The notes beneath the pieces are model-generated. The model was not told where the DNA came from. It was given only the letters and a program-made list of their open reading frames with translations, and searched no databases. Source: Halomonas alkalicola (GTDB taxonomy: Bacteria > Pseudomonadota > Gammaproteobacteria > Pseudomonadales > Halomonadaceae). Taken from it: a stretch of DNA of 64,000 nt. The translations under genes were made by a program, and so were the position numbers. This document shows, piece by piece, positions 1-9,000 of this stretch (position 1 is its first letter; each line of letters begins with the position of its first letter). The stretch spans positions 3,100,001 to 3,164,000 of the forward strand of contig NZ_CP131913.1 of assembly GCF_030704205.1 (NCBI RefSeq), given 5' to 3'.

Positions 1-1
1 C

Positions 2-328
2 ATTGAAGCTATCGCCCGGATTGTTGAGATCCCCGAGGACTACCTTGACCTGGTGCTGGTGCGTTGCCCGTTCTGCGGTGAGGTCCACCAGCATGGCGTA
101 AGCCGTGGTGAGAAGCTGTTAGGGGAGCCCATCCACCGGGGATCGGACTGCTGCACCTTGGATGATGCGTACCTCTACCGAGGCCGGCGCCGGAAGCAGC
201 TGGAGGAGGGGAAGGCTCTCCACGCTGCCGCCGGCGGCTCCTACCATGTGCCTCTGTACATCTCCCTCTATTTGCGCTTCCGGAACGGTGAGCCGGTGGG
301 CCATCAGGTGGGGGAGGTACGCAAATGA
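2..328 (+). CDS. Zinc-ribbon-like hypothetical protein, 5' end cut by window
   Basis: The frame is open from base 2, so the true start lies upstream of the window; an internal GTG at 53 is the first visible start codon. The visible part carries CPFCGEVHQH (a C-x2-C-x3-H-x-H arrangement) and a later CC pair, suggesting a small zinc-binding fold. No family is recognised. It ends in an ATGA overlap with the replication protein, so the two are probably translationally coupled in one element-borne operon. Such small zinc-ribbon genes often sit next to phage or satellite replication genes; that role is inference. Confidence 0.6.
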   Translation: MEAIARIVEIPEDYLDLVLVRCPFCGEVHQHGVSRGEKLLGEPIHRGSDCCTLDDAYLYRGRRRKQLEEGKALHAAAGGSYHVPLYISLYLRFRNGEPVGHQVGEVRK

Positions 329-2781
329 ACGCCGTCACCCTGCTTCATGCCCAGGCCCCCCGGCCCCTTGCCAAGACCTGGAAAGCTGACGGCAAGATCG
401 ACCGCTATCCCAACCTCAAGACCTTCTCGTGCTCCTCCCGACCAGTGGGCAGTATCCGGGAGCTGTCTACGCTATTGGCCGAACTCGAGGGCACCCCAAG
501 CGCCGCCATCATCCGCGGCGAGCTCCGGGAAGGCATCGACCCGGGTAGCGTGCAGCGCAACAACGCCACCTTCGAAGACGTGCCCCGCTCCTGGCTGGCG
601 CTGGATGTGGACGACTTCGAGCCGGCTGGTGCCGACCCCGTGGCAGAGCCTGCCAGTGGGGTGGCGGAGTTCCTGGCCGCCCACCTCCCCGAGTTCGAGG
701 GCGCCGCTTACCACTGGCAGCTGACCGGCTCCGCCGGCCACCCGTCCGCCACGGGCAAGCTGAAGGCGCGGATCTGGTTCTGGCTGGAGGAGCCCCGGAC
801 CAGCCAGCATCTCAAGGCTTGGGCGAAAGCCCGCTGGCAGGAGGACGGGGTCCCTCCCTTCGACATCGCGCTATTCGGCGCCACCCAGCTCCACTACACC
901 GCCGCCCCAATGTTCGAGGCGGGGGTGGTTGACCCGGTGCCGGTGCGCTCCGGCTTCGTGGAGGGGGCGGCAGCTGTCAGCGTGCCCCTTGTAGGGGAGG
1001 CAGTCGCCGCCCCTGCCGTGGAGCGCCAGCCAGTGGGGGAGGTAAGCGACGCCTACACTCGCCGCGCCCTGGCCGGGATCTATCAGGACATCGAGGAGGC
1101 GCCGCTCGGCACCCGGAATGGTGTGCTGTACCAGAAGGCCCGCCGCGCCTTCAGCCTTGTTCACGCCGGCAAGGCGGATGGGGTGGAGGTTCGTGCCGAC
1201 CTGGATGCTGTGGCCTCTGCCTGCGGCCTGGACGCCGAGGAGATCGCCGGCACGCTGGATAGCGCCTGGAGCGCCAGCAAGGCTGAGCCGGACGAGGTAG
1301 CCCCACTGGCGGGTGACGCCTTCGAGGGGGAGCGCCCGCCAGTGGTGGGCCCGTCCCTCACCCTGCCCCAGGAATCGCCTCAGGAGGCCGTACAGGCGCG
1401 CTCAGGGGGCGAAGGCGGGCTGTCCCTAGGGTTTACCATGGTTGGCGATCTGGTGGGCCAGCTGAAGCCGATAGCGTGGCAGGTGAAAGGGTATCTTGAG
1501 GCGGACAGCTTGGGGCTGATCTACGGCCCCCCGAAGTCCGGCAAGTCCTTCCTGGCTATCGACTGGGCCTGCTGCATCGCCACCGGTACCCCGTGGAACG
1601 GGCACCGGGTGCAGCAAGGCGCCGTATTCTACCTGGCCGGCGAAGGACACAACGGCCTAGCCCGACGCTTCACTGCCTGGGAGAAGGCCAAAGGCGTGCC
1701 GCTGGCGGCCGCCCCTCTGGCTATCTCCCACAAGGCGGCGCCCCTTACAGACCGTGATGCTGCCGCCGAGGTGCTGCACGCCATCAACCGGATGGCGGAA
1801 AAGCACGGAGCGCCCGCCCTGATCGTGGTGGACACCCTGGCCCGCAACTTCGGGGCTGATGAGAACAGCACGGAAGACATGGGCCGGTTTGTGCAGCACC
1901 TGGACGAGATCCGCGCCAACTGGAAATGCACCGTCCTGGTCGTCCATCACACCGGCAAGGATGAGAGCAGGGGCGCCCGCGGTAACTCCTCTCTCACCGG
2001 GGCCATCGACGCCGGCTACCTGATCAAGCGAGACGCGACCGGTAGCGTGACGTTCGAGCCCACGGAGATGAAAGACGCCGAGCTGCCGCCGCCCATCTCC
2101 TTCGCCTTGGAAAGCGTCAAGGTGCCGCTGATAGACGAGGAGGGGAATGATGTGTTCGGGGCCTACCTTGTGCCGGGCGGAGCCCCTGCCTCGCCGACCA
2201 GGGGGAGGAGGAGGGGCAAGAACCAGGCAACAGCCTTGGCCGAGCTGGCCATGCTGGCGCAGGAGCATGAGGCGGAAATGCTTAGAGCCGGAAGGGGCCC
2301 CGCCCCCGTGTGGGTGGAGCTGGAGGAGTGGCGGCAGGCTTGCCGAGAGGCTGGGGTGGATAGGCGCCGCTGGTCGGACGTGCTGAGCGCGTTGGAGGAG
2401 GCGGGCGATGTCCATGTGGACGGCCATCACGTCCAACTGGCCGGCGCCGCCACGGGGGCCTCCCCTCAGCGCCAGCCAGTGGGGGGTAAGGGTGCATCAG
2501 ATGGTGGGAGGGAAATAACCACCCCTTTTTACGTTTCCCAGGGTGCCGGATGTCCGGTCCTGTCCGCCCCCCTAGGGGGAGCGGACCGGACAGGACACCG
2601 TCAGGAACACCCTACCGGACAAACCGGCGCCAAACCGGACGCTAAACCGGACACCAACCGGACACCTCGTGTTAAGCCCTCAGTTTCGTGCCTTGAGATG
2701 TTCAGCGCCGAGGAACCTCCCCCTGGCTGGCGAAGAAGGGGGGCAGGCCGGCAACCGGCGGGGGACCACCCGCTGCTGTAA
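325..2781 (+). CDS. Phage/plasmid-type primase-helicase replication protein (RepA-like AAA ATPase)
   Basis: An 818-residue protein probably driving replication of the mobile element. The N-terminal ~200 residues look primase-like: an acidic LALDVDDFEP motif is followed by HWQLTGSAGHP and ARIWFWLEEP, as in primase domains of archaeo-eukaryotic type. A RecA-fold/RepA-type ATPase follows, with Walker A GPPKSGKSF near residue 398, Walker B ALIVVDTLARNF near 497, and VLVVHHTGKDE plus RGNSSLTGAID near 536-555. Residues about 660-710 could be a winged helix. The C-terminal tail is low complexity (GAKPDAKPDTNRT) because it is encoded by an iteron-like DNA array. The ATG start overlaps the upstream stop. 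The ATPase call is firm; the primase call is less so. Confidence 0.8.
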   Translation: MNAVTLLHAQAPRPLAKTWKADGKIDRYPNLKTFSCSSRPVGSIRELSTLLAELEGTPSAAIIRGELREGIDPGSVQRNNATFEDVPRSWLALDVDDFEPAGADPVAEPASGVAEFLAAHLPEFEGAAYHWQLTGSAGHPSATGKLKARIWFWLEEPRTSQHLKAWAKARWQEDGVPPFDIALFGATQLHYTAAPMFEAGVVDPVPVRSGFVEGAAAVSVPLVGEAVAAPAVERQPVGEVSDAYTRRALAGIYQDIEEAPLGTRNGVLYQKARRAFSLVHAGKADGVEVRADLDAVASACGLDAEEIAGTLDSAWSASKAEPDEVAPLAGDAFEGERPPVVGPSLTLPQESPQEAVQARSGGEGGLSLGFTMVGDLVGQLKPIAWQVKGYLEADSLGLIYGPPKSGKSFLAIDWACCIATGTPWNGHRVQQGAVFYLAGEGHNGLARRFTAWEKAKGVPLAAAPLAISHKAAPLTDRDAAAEVLHAINRMAEKHGAPALIVVDTLARNFGADENSTEDMGRFVQHLDEIRANWKCTVLVVHHTGKDESRGARGNSSLTGAIDAGYLIKRDATGSVTFEPTEMKDAELPPPISFALESVKVPLIDEEGNDVFGAYLVPGGAPASPTRGRRRGKNQATALAELAMLAQEHEAEMLRAGRGPAPVWVELEEWRQACREAGVDRRRWSDVLSALEEAGDVHVDGHHVQLAGAATGASPQRQPVGGKGASDGGREITTPFYVSQGAGCPVLSAPLGGADRTGHRQEHPTGQTGAKPDAKPDTNRTPRVKPSVSCLEMFSAEEPPPGWRRRGAGRQPAGDHPLL
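2510..2663 (+). repeat. Iteron-like array, candidate replication origin of the element
   Basis: ACCGGAC is found at 2585, 2614, 2634, 2646 and 2657, with a near match ACCGGCG at 2623 and an inverted copy at 2552. From 2614 to 2657 the units are spaced 9, 11, 12 and 11 bp, close to one helical turn. Just upstream, an inverted pair GGGAAA (2510) / TTTCCC (2534) brackets an A/T-richer patch. Iterons beside an A/T-rich stretch within or next to a replication gene are typical of plasmid and satellite origins. Origin activity is inferred. Confidence 0.5.
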
Positions 2782-2846
2782 CGGCTTCTTACGCGCGCGA
2801 GCATCCCAAGTCGCGCGCCATCATCACCCGACAGAGGATCGCCACA

Positions 2847-3281
2847 ATGGCTGGAAGTCCCATCAAGCGAGAGCGCCGAGCCCGGTGGCAGGCCTTGAAG
2901 GCCGACCCCGACTTCGCCCACCAGTGCATCGCCCGCATCGCCTGCGGCGACAGCATCCGCGCCCTGGCCGCCGAGCACGACATCCCTATCAACACCTTCT
3001 GGCACTGGATTACCAAGGACCATGGGGAGGACTTGAAGGCAGCCCGGCAGGCAGCGGCCGCGGCGATGGCTGACCGTATGCTTGAGCTGGCCGACCAGGT
3101 GGAGGCGGGGGAGCTAAACCCGAAGGCCGCCCAGGCCGCCGCCAGCATCCGCCAGTGGCTGGCGTCGCGTTACGACCGAGAGACCTACGGCGACAAGACC
3201 CGGGTGGATCTGACGGCAAGGAGCGCTTCGCAACTGCACCTGGAGGCGCTGCGGCAACTGGGAGATATCAGGGACCAATAG
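2847..3281 (+). CDS. Small terminase subunit-like protein
   Basis: A 144-residue protein resembling phage small terminase (TerS, gp1-like) DNA-recognition subunits. The N-terminal helix-turn-helix region (residues about 20-55, including IRALAAEHDIPINTFWHWI) would bind the packaging site. The following helical segment (EDLKAARQAAAAAMADRML) and the A/Q-rich stretch fit the oligomerising part of this family, which also typically has a DRETYGDKTRV-like motif near the C-terminus. AGAGGATC lies upstream of the ATG. No large terminase follows: the next gene is convergent and the element then ends. A lone TerS beside a replication gene is typical of phage satellites that redirect packaging. The alternative, a remnant of a decayed prophage, is not excluded. 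Confidence 0.65.
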   Translation: MAGSPIKRERRARWQALKADPDFAHQCIARIACGDSIRALAAEHDIPINTFWHWITKDHGEDLKAARQAAAAAMADRMLELADQVEAGELNPKAAQAAASIRQWLASRYDRETYGDKTRVDLTARSASQLHLEALRQLGDIRDQ

Positions 3282-3286
3282 CGCCG

Positions 3287-3318
3287 GCCAGTGGGGGGGG
3301 GGGAGAAGCCCCACTGGC
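3287..3318. terminator. Hairpin between convergent element genes
   Basis: GCCAGTGGGG (3287-3296) pairs perfectly with CCCCACTGGC (3309-3318) across a loop that contains part of an 11-G run (3293-3303). It lies between the convergent terminase-like gene and the lipoprotein gene, so it could terminate transcription from either side. There is no clear T tract. The stem is made of two copies of the element-specific repeat. Confidence 0.4.
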
Positions 3319-3331
3319 AGGCCGGTGCGAA

Positions 3332-4090
3332 TTAGTTGCCTCTGACGGAAAAGTCGAAGGCGTGTTGCTCTCCGTTCACCGTGACAGTCAGGGTGAGCGT
3401 TCCCGATGCGTTGCTGTCGTTCAGCTGCGCAGTGCGGATATAGCCGCCGTGCCTGTTGCCGGGGTAGACAGTCTCTGTGGCCAGCAGCACGGCCCTGGCG
3501 CTGGCAATTTCCTGATCGTGCTGCTGCCTGATGTTGCTGACGTTCTGCTGTGTCTGGGACTGAATGTTGGACTGGGCCACCGCCGCCGCTGTTGGGTTGT
3601 ACGTGGTACCGCTGTACATCCCGGTGCTGTGGCCCATATAACCCTGTCGGCCGTAATGCTGGGCTGATGCGGTACCGAAGTGCTGCTGTTGGCCAGTGGC
3701 CGACATGGCTTGCCCAAGGCCTGCCAGTGCGGCAGAGAGTGCTTGCGAGTCTCTTTCTCTCTCCATCTGGGCAAGGACTTCTTCATGCGTGAACACCCTG
3801 ACGGGCTGGCCGTTGAGCGAGGCTCGGATATTGCCGGGGCCGAAGTTCACCGGTTCACCGTGAGTGTTAGTCAGGTAGACCAGGAAGCTAAGCGACTCGT
3901 TGGACATTGCCCGGGAGGATGACGGGCTGACCGCCACCGAGTACTGCTTATCCGAGAGCATCACCGGCTGGCCGGCCACGTAGACCGTTTGATGCTCTGC
4001 TGCCGGCTGTGCCTGAATGCTCAGCTGGCTGGCGCAGCCTGTAAGCAGGAGGCTGATAGCTGCACATGCAGCGAGGATGGCGTTTCTCAT
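3332..4090 (-). CDS. Predicted lipoprotein of unknown function, probable element cargo
   Basis: The chosen start at 4090 (MRNAILAAC) follows AGGGGACAGAAC; the longer frame from 4120 has no ribosome site. A type II signal peptide ends in the lipobox LLTGC, predicting lipidation and export; the residue after Cys is Ala, which suggests the outer membrane. The first half is a beta-rich region with LVYLTNTHGEPVNFG. The middle is Q/S/G-rich low complexity (about residues 120-190), and the C-terminus returns to beta strands (GTLTLTVTVNGEQHAFDFSV). I do not recognise the family. It lies at the element's tRNA-proximal end, away from the replication genes, where satellites and prophages often carry cargo. 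Its third codon positions look less G/C-biased than those of the chromosomal genes. Confidence 0.65.
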   Translation of the reverse strand: MRNAILAACAAISLLLTGCASQLSIQAQPAAEHQTVYVAGQPVMLSDKQYSVAVSPSSSRAMSNESLSFLVYLTNTHGEPVNFGPGNIRASLNGQPVRVFTHEEVLAQMERERDSQALSAALAGLGQAMSATGQQQHFGTASAQHYGRQGYMGHSTGMYSGTTYNPTAAAVAQSNIQSQTQQNVSNIRQQHDQEIASARAVLLATETVYPGNRHGGYIRTAQLNDSNASGTLTLTVTVNGEQHAFDFSVRGN

Positions 4091-4469
4091 GTTCTGTCCC
4101 CTGGCTCCGGCGGAGCTCATGTTCTAATAGTGCTTGCCAGATAAGCCTAGTCGGCCTTGGTCGGCACCTTAACCCCGACTTTGGCCACACCTGCCGGCAG
4201 CGCCCCACGGGGCGCCTCTTCTCTGGCTGATAATCTCAAAATTTTCGGGGGGTGTCAGGGTGCGCCAGCCAGTGGGGGTGGGACGGGTGCGGGGCTAGGC
4301 GAAATCTTGGCGCCCCCTCCCCAGCAAGTCCCCGGGGGTCTGGCAAGCGCTGGCCCGCCCCAGGAGAAGCCCCCCCTCTCCTCATGCGGCGGCAGCCCCC
4401 CCCACTGGCAGGCGTAGCAGCACCAGCCCGCCGCCTGTCACCCGTTTGTCACCTAGAGTGAGATGCAGC
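4091..4469. other. Gene-poor end of the mobile element
   Basis: No convincing gene is present between the lipoprotein start and the tRNA terminator. The stretch holds a GC-rich palindrome (GGCGCCCC-type arms around 4199-4216), one 17-mer copy of the element repeat (4262-4278) and one inverted core copy (4400-4409). The lipoprotein promoter should lie at its left edge, but no strong -35/-10 pair stands out. Confidence 0.5.
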
Positions 4470-4504
4470 AAAAAACCGCCACCCGGTGTGATCCGTAAGT
4501 GGCT
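4470..4504 (-). terminator. Probable intrinsic terminator of tRNA-Arg
   Basis: Read on the minus strand, GCCAC pairs with GTGGC and an inner CGG with CCG, followed by GG and six T residues. It lies just beyond the tRNA 3' end in the direction of tRNA transcription. Confidence 0.5.
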
Positions 4505-4521
4505 GTTTTGTCTGTTCTTTC

Positions 4522-4598
4522 TGGCGCCCCCATCAGGATTCGAACCTGAGACCTTCCCCTTAGGAGGGGGACGCTCTATCCAGCTGAGCTATGGGGGC
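4522..4598 (-). tRNA. tRNA-Arg (anticodon CCU), likely attachment site of the element
   Basis: A full cloverleaf can be drawn: acceptor GCCCCCA/TGGGGGC, D arm GAGC pairing, anticodon loop CUCCUAA giving CCU, T arm with GTTCGAAT, discriminator G and an encoded CCA. It decodes AGG, a rare arginine codon here. The 3' end points left toward the phage-like genes. Integration in the 3' part of a tRNA gene would place the element exactly there and keep the tRNA intact. The second att copy would be outside the window. Confidence 0.95.
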
Positions 4599-4756
4599 GA
4601 CGCGCTGCGCATTATAGGGAAAATCGGCGGCGAGTGAAACCGCCCGGGTTGGCCAGGGCAGCTGCGTTACCTTGCCGCAGCGTTGGCCTTGGCCGTTCGT
4701 TGCCCGCCGTGGGCGGCGTATAGTAGACCCCGCTAATCACCGGCTCGGACCTCCCC

Positions 4757-6004
4757 ATGCTCAAGCGTCTGCTTCCCCTGCTGATCCTCGCCCTCGGCAT
4801 CGCCGGTTTCATGGCCCTGCGCCTGACCCGGCCCGAGCCGCCGCCGGCCGTCCCCCAGGAGCGCAGCTGGCGCGTCGAGGCGCTGACGGTGGCCCACGCC
4901 GAGCACGTACCGGTGCTGCCGCTGTTCGGCGAGCTGGTGGCACCGGAGCGGGTCAGCCTGGTGGCGCCCATCGCCGCCCGGGTGGCCGAGCGCCCGGTGC
5001 GCGATGGTCAGCGGGTGGCGGCGGGGGCGCTGCTGGTGGCCCTGGACGACGCCGACCTGCTGCCGCCGCTGCGCCAGGCCGAGGCAGAGGTAGCCGACCT
5101 GGAGGCCCAGGCGGAGAACGAGCGCCTGCGCCATGCGAATAATCGCCAGGCCCTGGCCAGGGAGCAGGAGATACTGGCCAGCGCCAATCGCCAGCTGGAG
5201 CGCAACCGCTCGCTGGTGGAGCGCAATCTGGCCTCCCAGGCCGACCTCGATGCCGCCCGCGACGCGGTCGCCCGGGCCCGGCTCAGTGTGACCACCCGAG
5301 AGAGCGCCGAGGCCGAGCACCCGTCGCGCCTGGCCAGCCTGGAGGCGCGCCTGGCCCGCGCCCGGGCCACCCTCGAGACGGCCGGGCGAGACCGGGAGCG
5401 CGGCCGGGTGTTGGCGCCCTTCGATGGCGTGGTGACCGGCGTGCAGGTGGCCCCGGGCGACCAGGTGGCCGCTCGTGCGCCGCTGCTCTCGCTCTACCCG
5501 GGGGAGGGGCTGGAGCTGCGTGCCCGGGTGCCGAGCCGCTTCCAGGCCGAGCTGGCGGCTAGCCTCGAGCGCGGCGAGCCGCTGCATGCCACCGCCGAGG
5601 AGGGTGGCCAGCGCTTCGTGCTGTCGGGCCTGGCCGGCGAGAGCGACCCCGCCGGCACCGAGGCGATCCTGGCGCTGGAGGGGCCGGCCGCCGGGCTGCG
5701 CCCCGGGGCGCTGGTGGCGGTGTTGCTGGAGCGCCCGGCGGTGGCGGACACCCTGGCGGTGCCCTTCGCCGCCCTGCACGGCAGCGACCTGCTCTACCGC
5801 ATCGATGATGACGCCCGCCTCGAGCGAGCGCGGGTCGAGCGCCTGGGCGAGACGATCGGACCCGACGGCGAGCGCTGGCTGCTGGTGCGTGCGCCGGGCC
5901 TGGCCGCGGGGGACCGGGTGATCGCCACTCACCTGCCCAACGCCATGCAGGGGCTCAGGGTCGAGGTGGCCGAGGCCCCGGCCGTCGAGGAGGCCGGCCA
6001 GTGA
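4757..6004 (+). CDS. RND efflux periplasmic adaptor (membrane fusion protein)
   Basis: The 415-residue adaptor links an inner-membrane RND pump to an outer-membrane channel. Residues 1-22 form an N-terminal membrane anchor (LLPLLILALGIAGFMAL). A barrel-sandwich half (LVAPIAARVAERPVRDGQRV) comes next, then a long Ala/Glu/Arg-rich alpha-hairpin (about 105-215), and the second lipoyl half (VLAPFDGVVTGVQVAPGDQV). A beta-barrel and membrane-proximal domain end the protein. The stop overlaps the GTG start of the pump gene, so the two are one operon. No outer-membrane factor gene is adjacent, so a TolC-like protein encoded elsewhere is presumably used. Substrate cannot be told from sequence. Confidence 0.88.
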   Translation: MLKRLLPLLILALGIAGFMALRLTRPEPPPAVPQERSWRVEALTVAHAEHVPVLPLFGELVAPERVSLVAPIAARVAERPVRDGQRVAAGALLVALDDADLLPPLRQAEAEVADLEAQAENERLRHANNRQALAREQEILASANRQLERNRSLVERNLASQADLDAARDAVARARLSVTTRESAEAEHPSRLASLEARLARARATLETAGRDRERGRVLAPFDGVVTGVQVAPGDQVAARAPLLSLYPGEGLELRARVPSRFQAELAASLERGEPLHATAEEGGQRFVLSGLAGESDPAGTEAILALEGPAAGLRPGALVAVLLERPAVADTLAVPFAALHGSDLLYRIDDDARLERARVERLGETIGPDGERWLLVRAPGLAAGDRVIATHLPNAMQGLRVEVAEAPAVEEAGQ

Positions 6005-9000
6005 GGCGGCGCGGCGGCCTGATCGGCTTCTTCGTCCACCATCGGGTGGCGGCCAACCTGGTGATGCTGGTGATGCTGCTCGGCGGGGCGCTCGGCATCG
6101 CGCGCATGAACATCCAGTTCTTCCCCACCTTCGCCCTGGACGTGGTCAGCGTGCGGGTGGTGTGGTCCGGGGCTTCCGCCGAGGATATCGAGCAGGGCAT
6201 CACCAACCCGCTGGAGCAGCGCCTGCGCAGCCTCGACGGCCTCAAGCGGATGACCTCCACCTCGGCCCAGGGCATCGCCAACATCACCCTGGAGTTCCGG
6301 GAGGGCAGCGACCCGGTGCTGGCCCTGGACGACGTGCGCCAGCAGGTAGACAGCTTCACCAACCTGCCGGCGGACGCCGAGACGCCGGAGGTGTCGCGGC
6401 TGGCCCGCTACGAGCCCGTGGCCCGGCTGCTGGTGCATGGCGACCTGGCGCCCCACGAGCTGCGCCAGATGGCCAAGCGCTTCGAGGACGAGCTGCTGCA
6501 GGCCGGCATCGATCGGGTGGAGATCACCGGGCTGCCGGCCCAGCAGATCAGCATCGAGGTGCCGGCGGAGCGGCTGCAGGGCCTGGGGCTCTCGCTGGGT
6601 GACATTGCCGGCCGGGTGGAGGGGATGTCCCGGGACCTGCCGGCGGGGCTGCTGGGCCAGCGCGACAGTGCCCGGGAGCTGCGTTCGCTGCAGCAGCGTC
6701 GCGACGCGCTCGGCTTCGAGGATCTGCCGATCCTCAGCGGCGATCGGGTGCAGCTGCGCCTGGGCGACATCGCCACCATTCGGCAGGAACCAAGGGATGG
6801 GCAGGTGGAGCTCGCCTACCGCGGGCGCCCGGCGGCGGAGCTGGTGCTGCAGCGCGCCGAGTCGGGCAACTCCCTGGCCGCCGCCCGGGTACTGGCGGGC
6901 TGGGTGGAGGAGACCCGGCCGACCCTGCCGCCTAGCGTCGAACTCGAGGTCTACGACGAGTCCTGGCAGCTGATCGACGACCGCATCTCGCTGCTGCTGC
7001 TCAACGGCGCCAGCGGCCTTTTGCTGGTGGTGATCCTGCTCTATTTCTTTCTGCCGGCGCGGGTGGCGCTGTGGGTGGCCATCGGCATTCCCACCGCCTT
7101 CATGGCGGCCCTGGGGGTGTTCTGGGGCATCGGTGGCTCCATCAACATGATGTCGCTCTTCGCGCTGATCATGGCGCTGGGGGTTATCGTCGACGACGCC
7201 ATCGTGGTGGGCGAGGACGCCGACGCCCATCACCGCCTGGGCGAGGCGCCGAGGCACGCCTCGGCGGGGGCGGCGCGGCGCATGCTGTGGCCGGTGGTGG
7301 CCTCCTCACTGACCACGGTGGCGGCCTTCATGCCGCTCTTGATGGTGGGCGGGGTGATCGGCAACATCCTCGGCGACATCCCGGTGATCATGATCTGCGT
7401 GCTGATCGCCTCGCTGCTGGAGTGCTTCGTGGTGCTGCCCGCCCACCTGCGCAACGCCTTCCTGCCCGGCAAGGGGGAGGCGCGCCGCCCCCGCGGCATC
7501 GCCCGGCTGCGCGAGCGCTTCGAGGCGCGCTTCGAGGCCTTCCGCGAGGGCCCCTTCCGGCGCTTCTCGGCGCTGACCCTGCGCCATCGCGGCGCTACGG
7601 TGGCCGGCGCCCTGGCGGTGACCCTGGTCACCGCGGGGCTGCTGGCCGGCGGACGGCTCGGCTTCAACTTCTTCCCGGCCCCGGAGTCCAGCGTGGTCTA
7701 TGCCAATGCCAGCTTCGTGGCCGGCACCGACCGCGCCCGGGTGGCGGCGTTCGTCGACCACCTCCAGGCGACCCTGGAGGAGACCGACCAGGCCCTGGGC
7801 GGCGGCCTGGTCCGGGTGGCGGTGTCGCGCTATGGCACCACCCTGGAGGGGGGCTCCCCCGGGCGCAGCGCCGACGAGGTGGGCTCGCTGATGATCGAGC
7901 TGGTCTCGCCGGACCACCGCGAGGTGCGCAATGCCGCCTTCATCCGCGCCTGGCGTGAGCGCATCCGCGAGCCTGCCGGCCTCGATGCCCTCAATATCAA
8001 CGAGCGCGCCGCCGGTCCGCCGGGGCGTGATGTCAACGTGCGCCTGACCGGCGAGGATGCCCTCGCGCTGCGCCTGGCCGCCGATACCCTGGCCCAGGCC
8101 ATGGCGGGCCTCTCCGGGGTGATCGACACCGAGGACGACATGCCCTGGGGCCGCGAGCAGCTGATCTACCGCGTCAACGCCTTCGGCGAGGCGCTGGGGC
8201 TGACCACCGCCGAACTGGGTCGCCAGCTGCGTACCGCCTTCGATGGCCGGGTGGTGCAGATCCACCAGGCCGGCGCCGACGAGATCGAGGTGCGCGTCCA
8301 GCTGCCCCGCGAGCAGCGCGAGCGGCTCGCCACCCTCGCCGGGCTGGCGGTGAGCCTGCCGGACGGCCGCCAGGTGCCGCTGACCCAGGTGATGGAGCTC
8401 GACCATCGCCAGGGCTTCGAGGCGTTGCGCCACGCCGACGGCCAGCTGGCGGTGGAGGTGACCGCCGAGCTCGATACCTCCGTGACCTCCGCGGAGCAGG
8501 TGCTGGAGAGCCTCTCGGCACAGCTCCTGCCGGCCCTGGCCCGGGAGCACCACCTGCACTACAGCTTCGAGGGCCGCGCCGCCGACCAGCGCGAGACCCT
8601 GTCCGACATGCGCATGGGCCTGCTGGTAGGCCTCGGCCTGATGTACGGGGTGCTGACCTGGGTGTTCGCCTCCTGGAGCCTGCCGCTGATCGTGATGGCC
8701 ATCATCCCCTTCTCCCTGGTGGGGGCGCTGCTTGGCCACTGGGCGCTGGGCATCGACCTGACCATCCTCTCGCTGTTCGGCCTGTTCGGGCTCTCCGGGA
8801 TCGTGGTCAACAACGCCATCATCCTGGTGAGCTTCTACCGCGAGCAGCGTGAGCGCGGGCTGGCCATCGATGAGGCGCTCAACGAGGCGGTGGTGCAGCG
8901 GGTGCGGGCGGTGCTGCTCACCTCCCTGACCACCATCGGTGGCCTGCTGCCGCTGCTCTTCGAGACCTCGCTGCAGGCGCAGTTCCTGATCCCCATGGCC

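Larger units (their letters stand above)
652..4409. repeat. Element-specific dispersed repeat, core GCCAGTGGGG
   Basis: The 10-mer GCCAGTGGGG occurs exactly at 652-661, 1029-1038, 2475-2484, 3287-3296 and 4268-4277, and inverted (CCCCACTGGC) at 1301-1310, 3309-3318 and 4400-4409. Three copies extend to an identical 17-mer, GCGCCAGCCAGTGGGGG, at 1023-1039, 2469-2485 and 4262-4278. Two of these lie inside the replication gene and both encode RQPVG. One inverted pair (3287/3309) forms a hairpin. No comparable cluster was noticed in the chromosomal part, though this was read by eye. Function unknown. Confidence 0.7.
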
